NCBI GenBank assembly: GCA_019119895.1
Contig: DWWD01000023.1
Coordinates: forward strand, 1 to 64,000
DNA from: Candidatus Anaerostipes avistercoris
Lineage (GTDB): Bacteria; Bacillota; Clostridia; Lachnospirales; Lachnospiraceae
Reading direction: 5' to 3'
Length of the DNA stretch: 64,000 bases
Made by a program: the position numbers and the translations under genes
Shown here: one piece after another, positions 1-6,542 of the stretch
Position numbering within the stretch: the first letter of the stretch is position 1
How the letters are laid out: every line of letters starts with the position of its first letter
The notes under the pieces: model-generated
Databases searched by the model: none
What the model saw: the letters and a program-made list of their open reading frames with translations, nothing else
Told to the model about the DNA's origin: nothing

Positions 1-38
<38 letters not shown>

Positions 39-122
39 AAATCGTTTGTCCCAAGTCAAGAAAGCACTAGCTTCTTATCCTTGTCCATTACTGTTCTATA
101 AAGAACGTTCGTCGGTTTTTCT

Positions 123-162
123 CAAAAAACCTTCCTGAAAAATTCATCGGAATTTTCAAGGT
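123..162 (-). promoter_or_regulatory. Terminator-like hairpin in the 16S rRNA leader
   Basis: On the minus strand AACCTT and a GAAAATTC arm pair with GAATTTTTC and AAGGTT, and the hairpin runs straight into T6. It lies between the rRNA promoter and the 16S gene, so it resembles an intrinsic terminator that the rRNA antitermination machinery would have to pass. It could instead be part of the processing stem. No search for a boxA partner was made. Confidence 0.5.
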
Positions 163-223
163 TGTCTTATTGTTCAGTTGTCAATGTCCATGTTGTTTTT
201 TCACTGTTTCGTGCAACTATTTA

Positions 224-252
224 ACTATATCACACTCTTTTCAGTTTGTCAA
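224..252 (-). promoter_or_regulatory. Promoter of the 16S rRNA operon
   Basis: TTGACA (247-252) and TATAGT (224-229) on the minus strand are separated by exactly 17 bp: a near-consensus SigA promoter about 185 bp upstream of the 16S 5' end. It lies between the tRNA-Ser pair and the rRNA, so the rRNA has its own promoter. Confidence 0.85.
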
Positions 253-287
253 CAACTTTTTCAACTTTTTTTGGATGAAATATCCAA

Positions 288-376
288 CGGAGAAGGAGGG
301 ATTTGAACCCTCGCGCCGCTATTAACGACCTACTCACTTTCCAGGCGAGCCCCTTCAGCCACTTGGGTACTTCTCC
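288..376 (-). tRNA. tRNA-Ser (anticodon GGA)
   Basis: A class II tRNA of 89 nt. The acceptor arms GGAGAAG and CTTCTCC pair, the T-loop GTTCAAATC is present, the long variable arm is typical of serine, and the anticodon loop CTGGAAA gives GGA. The discriminator base is G, as expected for serine tRNAs. The 3' CCA is not encoded. It follows the second tRNA-Ser by 32 nt and probably shares its promoter. Confidence 0.96.
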
Positions 377-408
377 AAGGGTTGATCTCATGTTGTTATT
401 CATGATAA

Positions 409-494
409 CGGAGAGGGTGGGATTCGAACCCACGCGCCCTTGCGGACAAACGGTTTTCAAGACCGCCTCGTTATGACCACTTCGATACCTCTCC
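409..494 (-). tRNA. tRNA-Ser (anticodon TGA)
   Basis: A class II tRNA of 86 nt with acceptor pairs GGAGAGG and CCTCTCC, T-loop GTTCGAATC, a long variable arm and the anticodon loop CTTGAAA, giving TGA. The discriminator is G and CCA is not encoded. It is the first gene of a two-tRNA serine unit read toward the rRNA operon. Confidence 0.96.
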
Positions 495-544
495 ATAGGT
501 ATATTCTATTGTTTTTTGTGCCGTTCTCTCGACGACGCTTGTAT

Positions 545-573
545 ATAATAACAAACCAGGATATACTTGTCAA
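545..573 (-). promoter_or_regulatory. Promoter of the tRNA-Ser pair
   Basis: Minus strand TTGACA (568-573), 17 bp spacer, TATTAT (545-550). It sits about 50 bp upstream of the first tRNA-Ser and just beyond the ispD stop codon. Confidence 0.85.
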
Positions 574-600
574 CAGCTTTTTTCATTTTTTTTAATTTTT

Positions 601-1380
601 TTATTTTTTTCTTTTCTGGTGCCTTTTAAACACCTGCATTTGCGCGTAAATCACCCTGTCATGAATACGGTGCAGAACGCGGAGAACCTTTCTCGCCTTC
701 ATCAGGCTTCCCGCTATTTTCACATCCTCCGGCGTCGTGATCTTAATATTATCATACCCACCTTCGATCAGCTTCACCGGCACTTTCCCATAAGTCTCTA
801 CAACCATTGCATCGTCTGTCGCATTAGTTGCCCCGCTTTCCATCAGCTTCTCATAAGAATCCATTGCCAGATTATACTCAAAACACTGCGGTGTCTGTAC
901 CTGCCAGAGTGTCTTTCTGTCAGGCGTATGAATCGCATAATTATTTTCATCTACTACTTTAATCGTATCTTTTGAAGGCATGCCGACAACACATGCCCTG
1001 TATTTCATAACATTCAGGATACAGTCTTTTATCATCTCATGATTGATCATTGGACGGGCTCCGTCATGGATCAGAACATAATCAGCCTGATTGACCGCTT
1101 TCAGTCCATGATATACAGAAGCATAGCGCTCATTTCCCCCTGCCACGATTCTCGTCACCTTATGAAATTGATACTTTTCTACAATATAGCGTCTGCAGTA
1201 TTCAATTTCATCTTCCCCGGTCACAAGAATCACTTCATCCACCGGGCTGTGTTCAAATGCCTTCAGAGCATAGTACACCAGAGGACGTGATTTAATCAGC
1301 ATATATTGTTTCGGAATGCCGCTCCCCATACGTTTTCCCTCTCCTGCCGCCAGGACAATTGCAACTATTTTCTTTCGCAT
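601..1380 (-). CDS. ispD: 2-C-methyl-D-erythritol 4-phosphate cytidylyltransferase
   Basis: Transfers CMP from CTP to methylerythritol 4-phosphate in the non-mevalonate isoprenoid pathway; cytoplasmic. The nucleotidyltransferase signature LAAGEGKRMG (residues 10-19) is followed by PKQY, and the family motifs VLIHDGARP (about residue 101) and QTPQCF are intact. At 259 residues it is longer than the usual ~230 because of a basic C-terminal tail after the last fold element (ending KRHQKRKK). It is the last gene of the ycxB-tsa-rnz operon, 9 bp behind tsaD. No clear intrinsic terminator follows, only a T-rich stretch on the plus strand. Confidence 0.93.
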   Translation of the reverse strand: MRKKIVAIVLAAGEGKRMGSGIPKQYMLIKSRPLVYYALKAFEHSPVDEVILVTGEDEIEYCRRYIVEKYQFHKVTRIVAGGNERYASVYHGLKAVNQADYVLIHDGARPMINHEMIKDCILNVMKYRACVVGMPSKDTIKVVDENNYAIHTPDRKTLWQVQTPQCFEYNLAMDSYEKLMESGATNATDDAMVVETYGKVPVKLIEGGYDNIKITTPEDVKIAGSLMKARKVLRVLHRIHDRVIYAQMQVFKRHQKRKK

Positions 1381-1389
1381 CTTATACTC

Positions 1390-2412
1390 CTATCTGCTGC
1401 CGATCTTCAGTCCCGGCACAGCATTTAAATCCCATCCGCTTCTCGTTCCATTCATGTATTCATAATAACCACATACCCCGATCATCGCGGCATTATCCGT
1501 ACAAAAAACAGGGGATGGATAATAAAAATCAAGCCCGGCCTCTTTACACCGGTCCATCATTTTTTCCCGGAATGCATGATTGGACGCAACGCCGCCCGCA
1601 ATGGCAAGTTTCTGATAACCCAGTTCTCTGGCAGCCTCCACTCCATGCGCGCTCAGTACATCTACCACTGCCTCCTGAAAAGAAGCGGCTACATCTGCGG
1701 TATTTACTTCCTCACTTTTCATCTTACATTGATTCAGATAATTCAGCACAGCCGATTTCAGGCCGCTGAAGCTGAAGTCCATTTTGGAATCATTTACCTT
1801 TGCCCTCGGGAATGCGATTGCATCCTTATTTCCTTCTTTTGCAAGGGCTTCTATTTTAGGTCCTCCCGGATAGCCTAAACCGATTGCCCGTGCCACTTTA
1901 TCAAAAGCCTCCCCGGCAGCATCATCTCTCGTGCATCCTATGACTTCATAAGTCGTATAATCCTTCACATCCACCAGATGGGTATGCCCCCCTGATACAA
2001 CAAGACAGAGAAACGGCGGTTCTAACTCCGGATGTTCAATATAATTAGCGCAGATATGCCCTTCGATATGATGGACTCCAACCAGCGGCTTATTTTTCGC
2101 AAATGCAATGGCCTTTGCTTCCGCGACGCCGACCAGCAGGGCTCCAACCAGCCCCGGGCCATAAGTCACAGCCACCGCATCGATCGTATCCAGAGTCTCT
2201 CCGGCTTCCTTCAACGCTTCTTCTATTACAAAATTAATTTTTTCAATATGTTTCCTGGACGCAATTTCCGGCACAACTCCGCCGTATAATTTGTGCAGTT
2301 CAATCTGTGATGAAATAACATTGGATTTCACAATTCTTCCATTTTCCACCACAGAAGCTGCCGTCTCGTCACAGGAAGACTCTATTGCCAGTATTTTCAC
2401 ACACTCACTCAT
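1390..2412 (-). CDS. tsaD: tRNA N6-threonylcarbamoyladenosine transferase TsaD (Gcp/Kae1)
   Basis: Catalytic subunit that transfers the threonylcarbamoyl group to A37 of ANN-decoding tRNAs, working with TsaB and TsaE, both encoded upstream in the same operon. ASKHA fold; the metal ligands sit in HIEGH (H115, H119), and SSCDET near the N-terminus and VSGGHTHL are conserved. The 340-residue length is normal. The gene lies 9 bp after rnz and 9 bp before ispD, implying co-transcription. Confidence 0.97.
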   Translation of the reverse strand: MSECVKILAIESSCDETAASVVENGRIVKSNVISSQIELHKLYGGVVPEIASRKHIEKINFVIEEALKEAGETLDTIDAVAVTYGPGLVGALLVGVAEAKAIAFAKNKPLVGVHHIEGHICANYIEHPELEPPFLCLVVSGGHTHLVDVKDYTTYEVIGCTRDDAAGEAFDKVARAIGLGYPGGPKIEALAKEGNKDAIAFPRAKVNDSKMDFSFSGLKSAVLNYLNQCKMKSEEVNTADVAASFQEAVVDVLSAHGVEAARELGYQKLAIAGGVASNHAFREKMMDRCKEAGLDFYYPSPVFCTDNAAMIGVCGYYEYMNGTRSGWDLNAVPGLKIGSR

Positions 2413-2421
2413 TGATACCTG

Positions 2422-3336
2422 TTACTCCTCCTGAAAATCTAATGTGATCGTCTTGCCGTCTTTTCCCGGAACCGCATTTGAAAAAATCTTGCGGACTTTT
2501 CCCATAAATTCCTCCGGGCGGACCAGTGACGGACTGTAATGGGTCAGCCACAATCTCTTAGCTTTTGCTTCTCTTGCAAGCCTTGCCGCTTCGTAAAATG
2601 TCATATGTTTATATTCTCTTGCCTTGGCCTCTTTCCCGTCTTCTCCATACATTCCTTCGCAGATAAAAAGATCTGCATCTGCCGCGTGCTCCACGATCGC
2701 AGGCACCGGTCTCGTGTCCGTACAATAGGTAAGACGGATTCCTTTCCTTTGCGGCCCGAGAATCATATCGCTGGTAAGCACTCTGCCATCCTCATCCTCC
2801 AGAGTTTCACCCTTTTGCAGCCGGTTCCAGTATTTCATCGGAATCTGATTTTCTTTTGCCTTCTGGGGATCAAATTTCCCTGCTCTCGGAATGACGATGC
2901 TGTATCCGTAGCAGATCACATTATGCCTCACCTGGAAGGCCTCAATTGTATAACCGTCCATCTCGATTCGGTGTTCTTTTTCTTTCAGTTCATAAAATTT
3001 AATCGGGAACGGCAGTTCAGGCGCAATGATTCTCAGGGAATTTACAACCTTTTCCACACCTCTCGGACCTATGATCAGCAGCGGCTCTGTTCTCTCCGCA
3101 TTTCCAAGAGTCAGCAAAAGCCCCGGCAGACCGCTGATGTGATCCGCATGGAAATGTGTAAAACAGATGGCGTCCAGAGGCTTTACACTCCATCCCCTGG
3201 CTTTGATCCCAACCTGGGTTCCTTCCCCGCAGTCAATCAGCAGACTATGCCCCTGAAACCGGGTCATGCACGCAGTCAGCCTGCGGTACGGCAGAGGCAT
3301 CATTCCCCCTGTCCCTAACAAACATACATCTAACAT
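2422..3336 (-). CDS. rnz: Ribonuclease Z (tRNA 3' processing)
   Basis: Zinc-dependent metallo-beta-lactamase-fold endonuclease that trims tRNA 3' trailers. The HxHxDH motif HFHADH lies at residues 61-66, with further metal ligands in the DTRP region and LTHYSPS near the C-terminus. The 304-residue length fits the bacterial RNase Z/ElaC family. Encoded 9 bp after rimI and 9 bp before tsaD. The two serine tRNAs in this window lack an encoded CCA, which is the kind of substrate RNase Z normally processes. Confidence 0.95.
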   Translation of the reverse strand: MLDVCLLGTGGMMPLPYRRLTACMTRFQGHSLLIDCGEGTQVGIKARGWSVKPLDAICFTHFHADHISGLPGLLLTLGNAERTEPLLIIGPRGVEKVVNSLRIIAPELPFPIKFYELKEKEHRIEMDGYTIEAFQVRHNVICYGYSIVIPRAGKFDPQKAKENQIPMKYWNRLQKGETLEDEDGRVLTSDMILGPQRKGIRLTYCTDTRPVPAIVEHAADADLFICEGMYGEDGKEAKAREYKHMTFYEAARLAREAKAKRLWLTHYSPSLVRPEEFMGKVRKIFSNAVPGKDGKTITLDFQEE

Positions 3337-3345
3337 ATATCACCT

Positions 3346-3540
3346 TTATGATAAAACTTCACTCTTTTCAGTTACCTTAGGAGGTATTTCAAATTGCTTC
3401 ACAATACGGTCGTAGCAGCGTTCGCATATTTTAAATTCATGTATCTCCGTATCCTTATTTGAAAAATATCCCCATTCCTTCTTAATATCTATAAAATCTG
3501 ACTTATCGTTGATTTTATTTCCACAAACATTACAAACCAT
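3346..3540 (-). CDS. Nested in-frame small zinc-ribbon protein (internal start in rimI)
   Basis: An ATG at 3538-3540 lies in frame inside the rimI gene and is preceded by AAGGAGGAGG five bases upstream, a much stronger Shine-Dalgarno than that of rimI itself. Starting there gives a 64-residue protein beginning MVCNVCGN with CxxC pairs at both ends, i.e. a compact zinc-ribbon-like domain. The SD overlaps codons for Lys-Glu-Glu-Glu of the linker. Either a once separate gene fused to rimI by loss of a stop codon, or both forms are made. Function unknown. Confidence 0.6.
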   Translation of the reverse strand: MVCNVCGNKINDKSDFIDIKKEWGYFSNKDTEIHEFKICERCYDRIVKQFEIPPKVTEKSEVLS

Positions 3541-4080
3541 AGTTTCCTCCTCCTTACCAGAATCATTATAAGACGAGGTTTCCTCTGATTCCACTGGTAA
3601 AGAATGGATTGGATCCGGATCATCCCAAAACATCAGAATCGCATCCTCCATGGGATCGCTGTAATATTTCGGACGTCTTCCATACTCCTCAAAACCTGAT
3701 TTTTTATAAAAATTTCTCGCTATCTCATTGGACTCACGCACTTCCAGATAAATTGTCTCAACTCCCATTTTCCGATATCTTTCCCGAAACTCCTGCAGCA
3801 GCAGTGTACCGATTCCCATTTTCCGGATAAATGGCACGATCGCGATTCTCTGAAGCTCTCCCTGCTCCAAAATATGCTCAGCCATCACATAACCACTGAT
3901 TTTGTTGCGGTCTCTCCACACATAAATATCACTGGTCTTTTTGTAATAAAAAGAATCTATGCTTTCCAGGCTCCATGGCTTGTGAAACGAAAGCCGCTCC
4001 AGCTCAGCAATCATTGGAAGATCTTCCGGAAGAGCTTTATGCACATGCCACTCTCTAGCGTTTGCCTTCGCTTTGTCCAT
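3346..4080 (-). CDS. rimI: RimI-type N-acetyltransferase with C-terminal zinc-ribbon-like extension
   Basis: Residues about 12-155 form a GNAT domain of the RimI family (acetylation of the S18 or other N-termini): the acetyl-CoA loop reads RKMGIGTLL and the family motif YLEVRESNEIARNFYKKSGF is intact. RimI proteins usually stop near residue 150. This one continues through an acidic linker into a ~64-residue domain with CNVCGN and CERC pairs, a probable zinc site. That C-terminal part also has its own ribosome-binding site (separate entry), so the reading frame may yield two products. The start overlaps tsaB by 26 bp, and rnz follows after 9 bp. RimI identity is firm; the function of the extension is unknown. 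Confidence 0.88.
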   Translation of the reverse strand: MDKAKANAREWHVHKALPEDLPMIAELERLSFHKPWSLESIDSFYYKKTSDIYVWRDRNKISGYVMAEHILEQGELQRIAIVPFIRKMGIGTLLLQEFRERYRKMGVETIYLEVRESNEIARNFYKKSGFEEYGRRPKYYSDPMEDAILMFWDDPDPIHSLPVESEETSSYNDSGKEEETMVCNVCGNKINDKSDFIDIKKEWGYFSNKDTEIHEFKICERCYDRIVKQFEIPPKVTEKSEVLS

Positions 4081-4777
4081 GAATCCGCTCTTCCCTTTCT
4101 CTTTCTGCCTGAGATTTTCTTAAATATTCCGGCGCAAACGCATCTGCGCTCTGCCAGATTCCTTTCCTGTAATACACTTCCGCCAGCGCTCCCACTGCGC
4201 CGGCTCTCTGACGATTTGCATGGGCAGGCGCAAAGACAGCATCTGCTCCCATAGCTTCTTCTATTTCTTTCCGGTACACAGGCACTCCGTCACCTAAAAA
4301 GATAACCGGCTCCCCATACGCTTTTAACTGCTCCAATGTATCCTGAACGCTCTGGGCGCACTGTTCCTTCACCACTTCCATCTGATCTCCATGGAAACGG
4401 TAAAATCCTGTATACACCTGTTTTCTTCTCGCATCCATCATCGGACAGATCAGTGAACTGACCCCAAATAACTGATAAGCAAGGCCGTCCACTGTAGGAA
4501 CTGGTATGACCGGCTTGTCCAGAGCCAGCCCCAGCCCTTTTGCCGTAGCGGCTCCGATTCTCAGTCCGGTAAAAGATCCCGGTCCCATTGCCACCGCGAT
4601 CGCGTCGACATCTTCCATGTCAAAAGTCGTTCTCCGTATAATCTCATCGAGCATAGGCAGTAATGTCTGGGAATGCGTCAGCTTGTTTCCAGTTGTATAT
4701 TCCGCAATCAGTCTTTCGTCTTCGAGCAGAGCCACAGAAGCCACCAGCCCGGAACTATCTAATACCAATAACTTCAT
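4055..4777 (-). CDS. tsaB: tRNA threonylcarbamoyladenosine biosynthesis protein TsaB
   Basis: Non-catalytic ASKHA partner that dimerises with TsaD for t6A synthesis. The N-terminus MKLLVLDSSG and the signature GPGSFTGLRIGAATAKGLG (about residues 65-83) are typical, and the 240-residue length is normal. It starts directly after the tsaE stop (no gap) and its 3' end overlaps rimI by 26 bp, suggesting translational coupling. Confidence 0.95.
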   Translation of the reverse strand: MKLLVLDSSGLVASVALLEDERLIAEYTTGNKLTHSQTLLPMLDEIIRRTTFDMEDVDAIAVAMGPGSFTGLRIGAATAKGLGLALDKPVIPVPTVDGLAYQLFGVSSLICPMMDARRKQVYTGFYRFHGDQMEVVKEQCAQSVQDTLEQLKAYGEPVIFLGDGVPVYRKEIEEAMGADAVFAPAHANRQRAGAVGALAEVYYRKGIWQSADAFAPEYLRKSQAEREREERIHGQSEGKR

Positions 4778-5203
4778 CTATATCTCCTTTATCTCTATAT
4801 CACGATAATCAAACCCTTTTTCCAGGTCTTTCCGAATCTCTATCCTCGTATAATGATCCGGCAGGATTTCCTTGATCAGATCCGCCCATTCAATCAGACA
4901 CACACCCTCTCCGTAAACATAGTATTCATATCCAATCTCATCCATTTCCTCGATATCACCGATCCGATAGACATCAAAATGATAGAAAGGCAGTCTGCCT
5001 TCCTCGTATTCTCTCACGATTGTAAAGGTCGGGCTCTGCACGGTGTCATCGATTCCCAGTCCTTTTGCCAGTCCCTGTGTAAACACAGTCTTGCCCACAC
5101 CCAGGTCTCCATAAAGGCAGAATACCTGTCCTGCCTGGGCCTCCTGTCCTATTTTCTCTCCCAGCCTGAATGTCTCTTCTGCACTATTGCTTTGAATGAT
5201 CAT
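4778..5203 (-). CDS. tsaE: tRNA threonylcarbamoyladenosine biosynthesis ATPase TsaE
   Basis: P-loop ATPase that drives turnover of the TsaBD complex. Walker A GDLGVGKT occupies residues 32-39; SPTFTIVREYE and HFDVYRI are family motifs, and IEWAD marks the catalytic acidic region. The 141-residue length is typical. It lies 11 bp after the ycxB-like gene and abuts tsaB. Confidence 0.95.
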   Translation of the reverse strand: MIIQSNSAEETFRLGEKIGQEAQAGQVFCLYGDLGVGKTVFTQGLAKGLGIDDTVQSPTFTIVREYEEGRLPFYHFDVYRIGDIEEMDEIGYEYYVYGEGVCLIEWADLIKEILPDHYTRIEIRKDLEKGFDYRDIEIKEI

Positions 5204-5214
5204 TCCTGTCTCCT

Positions 5215-5802
5215 TTACTCCTCAGATTCGCTCTTTGTATCCTCCTGGACAGTTTCCTCACCAGACGCTTTCGCATATTTGGAAATTCCTGAATTTCCTT
5301 TTACCTGTCCTGCCGGATTCGCTTTCGCATTCTTCACATGCTCTTCCATATACTTTATCATCTCATCCTTCTGGCTTCCCATGTCGGCATCCGGAAATAC
5401 AAAAGCCTGCTGCCGTCCGGTATACAAAATAAAGAGACCGAATCTGTGACGGGTCTTCACAACTCTGTTCCATTCAATTTTTGCCTTATCTTTTCCGACT
5501 TCAACAAAAATTCCGTCCTCTTCCAATGTATAATAAGACGGATGCTGATAGGCCGGATGGGTATCTGCCTGTTTTTTGGCTTTCTGATACAAAATGAGAG
5601 GGTTGATCACAACCAGTAAAAGCAGAATCAAGGCTCCTGTCAGCAGATAGGTCATATCCTGCTCCTGAGTGATTCCTCTGATGCACATAAACAGTCCTAC
5701 GATGATCATAACGGCTGAAAAAATTCCGGATGTCCCGGAATAACTGTACATCATTGAAAATTTAAAAATATCTTTTGCTGTCAGCTGTGTTTTAAATTTC
5801 AT
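5215..5802 (-). CDS. YcxB-like membrane protein
   Basis: The start is set at the ATG at 5800-5802, preceded by AAGGAG; upstream in-frame codons run through the promoter and are not used. The 195-residue product has two hydrophobic helices (about residues 22-42 and 50-70) followed by a cytoplasmic beta-rich domain with YYTLEEDGI and LYTGRQQAFVFP, as in the YcxB-like C-terminal domain family. The tail is polar and acidic. It heads the tsa/rnz/ispD operon; the family's role is unknown to me. Confidence 0.75.
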   Translation of the reverse strand: MKFKTQLTAKDIFKFSMMYSYSGTSGIFSAVMIIVGLFMCIRGITQEQDMTYLLTGALILLLLVVINPLILYQKAKKQADTHPAYQHPSYYTLEEDGIFVEVGKDKAKIEWNRVVKTRHRFGLFILYTGRQQAFVFPDADMGSQKDEMIKYMEEHVKNAKANPAGQVKGNSGISKYAKASGEETVQEDTKSESEE

Positions 5803-5832
5803 CTTATTACTCCTTCTTCCTATTAATGAGAT

Positions 5833-5862
5833 ATTATAGCATAATCCTGGGTATAAAACCAA
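5833..5862 (-). promoter_or_regulatory. Promoter of the ycxB-tsa-rnz-ispD operon
   Basis: Minus strand TTGGTT (5857-5862), 18 bp, TATAAT (5833-5838), about 30 bp before the start codon. It interleaves with the divergent spoVT promoter, so use of one should obstruct the other. Confidence 0.6.
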
Positions 5863-5879
5863 CCTTTTTACAAATACTA
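5851..5879 (+). promoter_or_regulatory. Candidate SigG-type promoter of spoVT
   Basis: GTATA (5851-5855) and AATACTA (5873-5879) are 17 bp apart. They match the forespore SigG pattern GHATR / CATWHTA except one base in the -10 and one base of spacing. SpoVT is SigG-controlled in Bacillus subtilis, which supports the reading. The -35 element lies inside the spacer of the divergent SigA promoter. Confidence 0.5.
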
Positions 5880-5909
5880 TGGATATAAAAATATGATGGA
5901 GGATCAATC

Positions 5910-6452
5910 ATGAGAGCTACAGGTATAGTACGGAGAATCGATGATCTCGGCCGTATTGTCATTCCGAAAGAGATACGAAAAACAATGCATATCCGGGAAA
6001 GCGATCCTTTGGAAATCTTTACAGAACGAGACGGCGGCATTATTCTGAAAAAGTATTCTCCCATCGGGGAAATGAGCACTTCCGCACAGCAGTACGTGGA
6101 TGCGATCGCCGCATCTCTCCCTCATACAGTCTGCGTCTGTGACCAGGATTCTGTCATTGCGGCAGCTGGTCCCAACGGGAAAAAACTTCTGGGAAAAATA
6201 CTCCATTCACAGGCAGAAGATGCCCTGCATGACAGGAAACAGATGATTCTTGAGCGAAAAAATCCGGATTTCTTTCCTCTGGTTTCAGATTTCCCTGAAG
6301 AATTCGTGGAAATCGCATTGGCTACCATCATTGCGGAAGGAGATGCCATCGGACTGATGTGTATTCTTTCCAATGAAGGGCCTCTGACCGACCAGGATCT
6401 TTTAATGGCAAGAATCGGCGCCTGCTTTCTCGGAAAGCAAATGGAAGATTAA
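5910..6452 (+). CDS. spoVT: Stage V sporulation protein T (AbrB-family regulator)
   Basis: DNA-binding regulator of forespore gene expression. Residues 1-51 form an AbrB/SpoVT swapped-hairpin domain (RRIDDLGRIVIPKEIRKTM), followed by a GAF-like domain to residue 180. Length and architecture match SpoVT (about 178 residues) rather than AbrB (about 95). GGAGG lies 7 bp before the ATG. Its presence indicates an endospore former. It is monocistronic, ending in a bidirectional terminator shared with uvrA. Confidence 0.92.
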   Translation: MRATGIVRRIDDLGRIVIPKEIRKTMHIRESDPLEIFTERDGGIILKKYSPIGEMSTSAQQYVDAIAASLPHTVCVCDQDSVIAAAGPNGKKLLGKILHSQAEDALHDRKQMILERKNPDFFPLVSDFPEEFVEIALATIIAEGDAIGLMCILSNEGPLTDQDLLMARIGACFLGKQMED

Positions 6453-6478
6453 AGCATTATTATGTATACGCAAAAAGA

Positions 6479-6542
6479 AGTTCCGGACAGAATTCCCATA
6501 ATATCATCTTTATGGGTTATTCTGTCCCGGAACTCCTTTTTT
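6479..6542. terminator. Bidirectional intrinsic terminator between spoVT and uvrA
   Basis: AGTTCCGGACAGAAT pairs with ATTCTGTCCCGGAACT (one bulged C), with an inner CCCATAA/TTATGGG stem, followed by T7 on the plus strand and a T-rich tract on the minus strand. It serves both converging genes and reaches into the uvrA stop codon. Confidence 0.9.

Noticed and set aside
230-496. Short protein-coding frame across the tRNA-Ser genes
   Set aside because: It overlaps two complete tRNAs and a consensus rRNA promoter and has no RBS.
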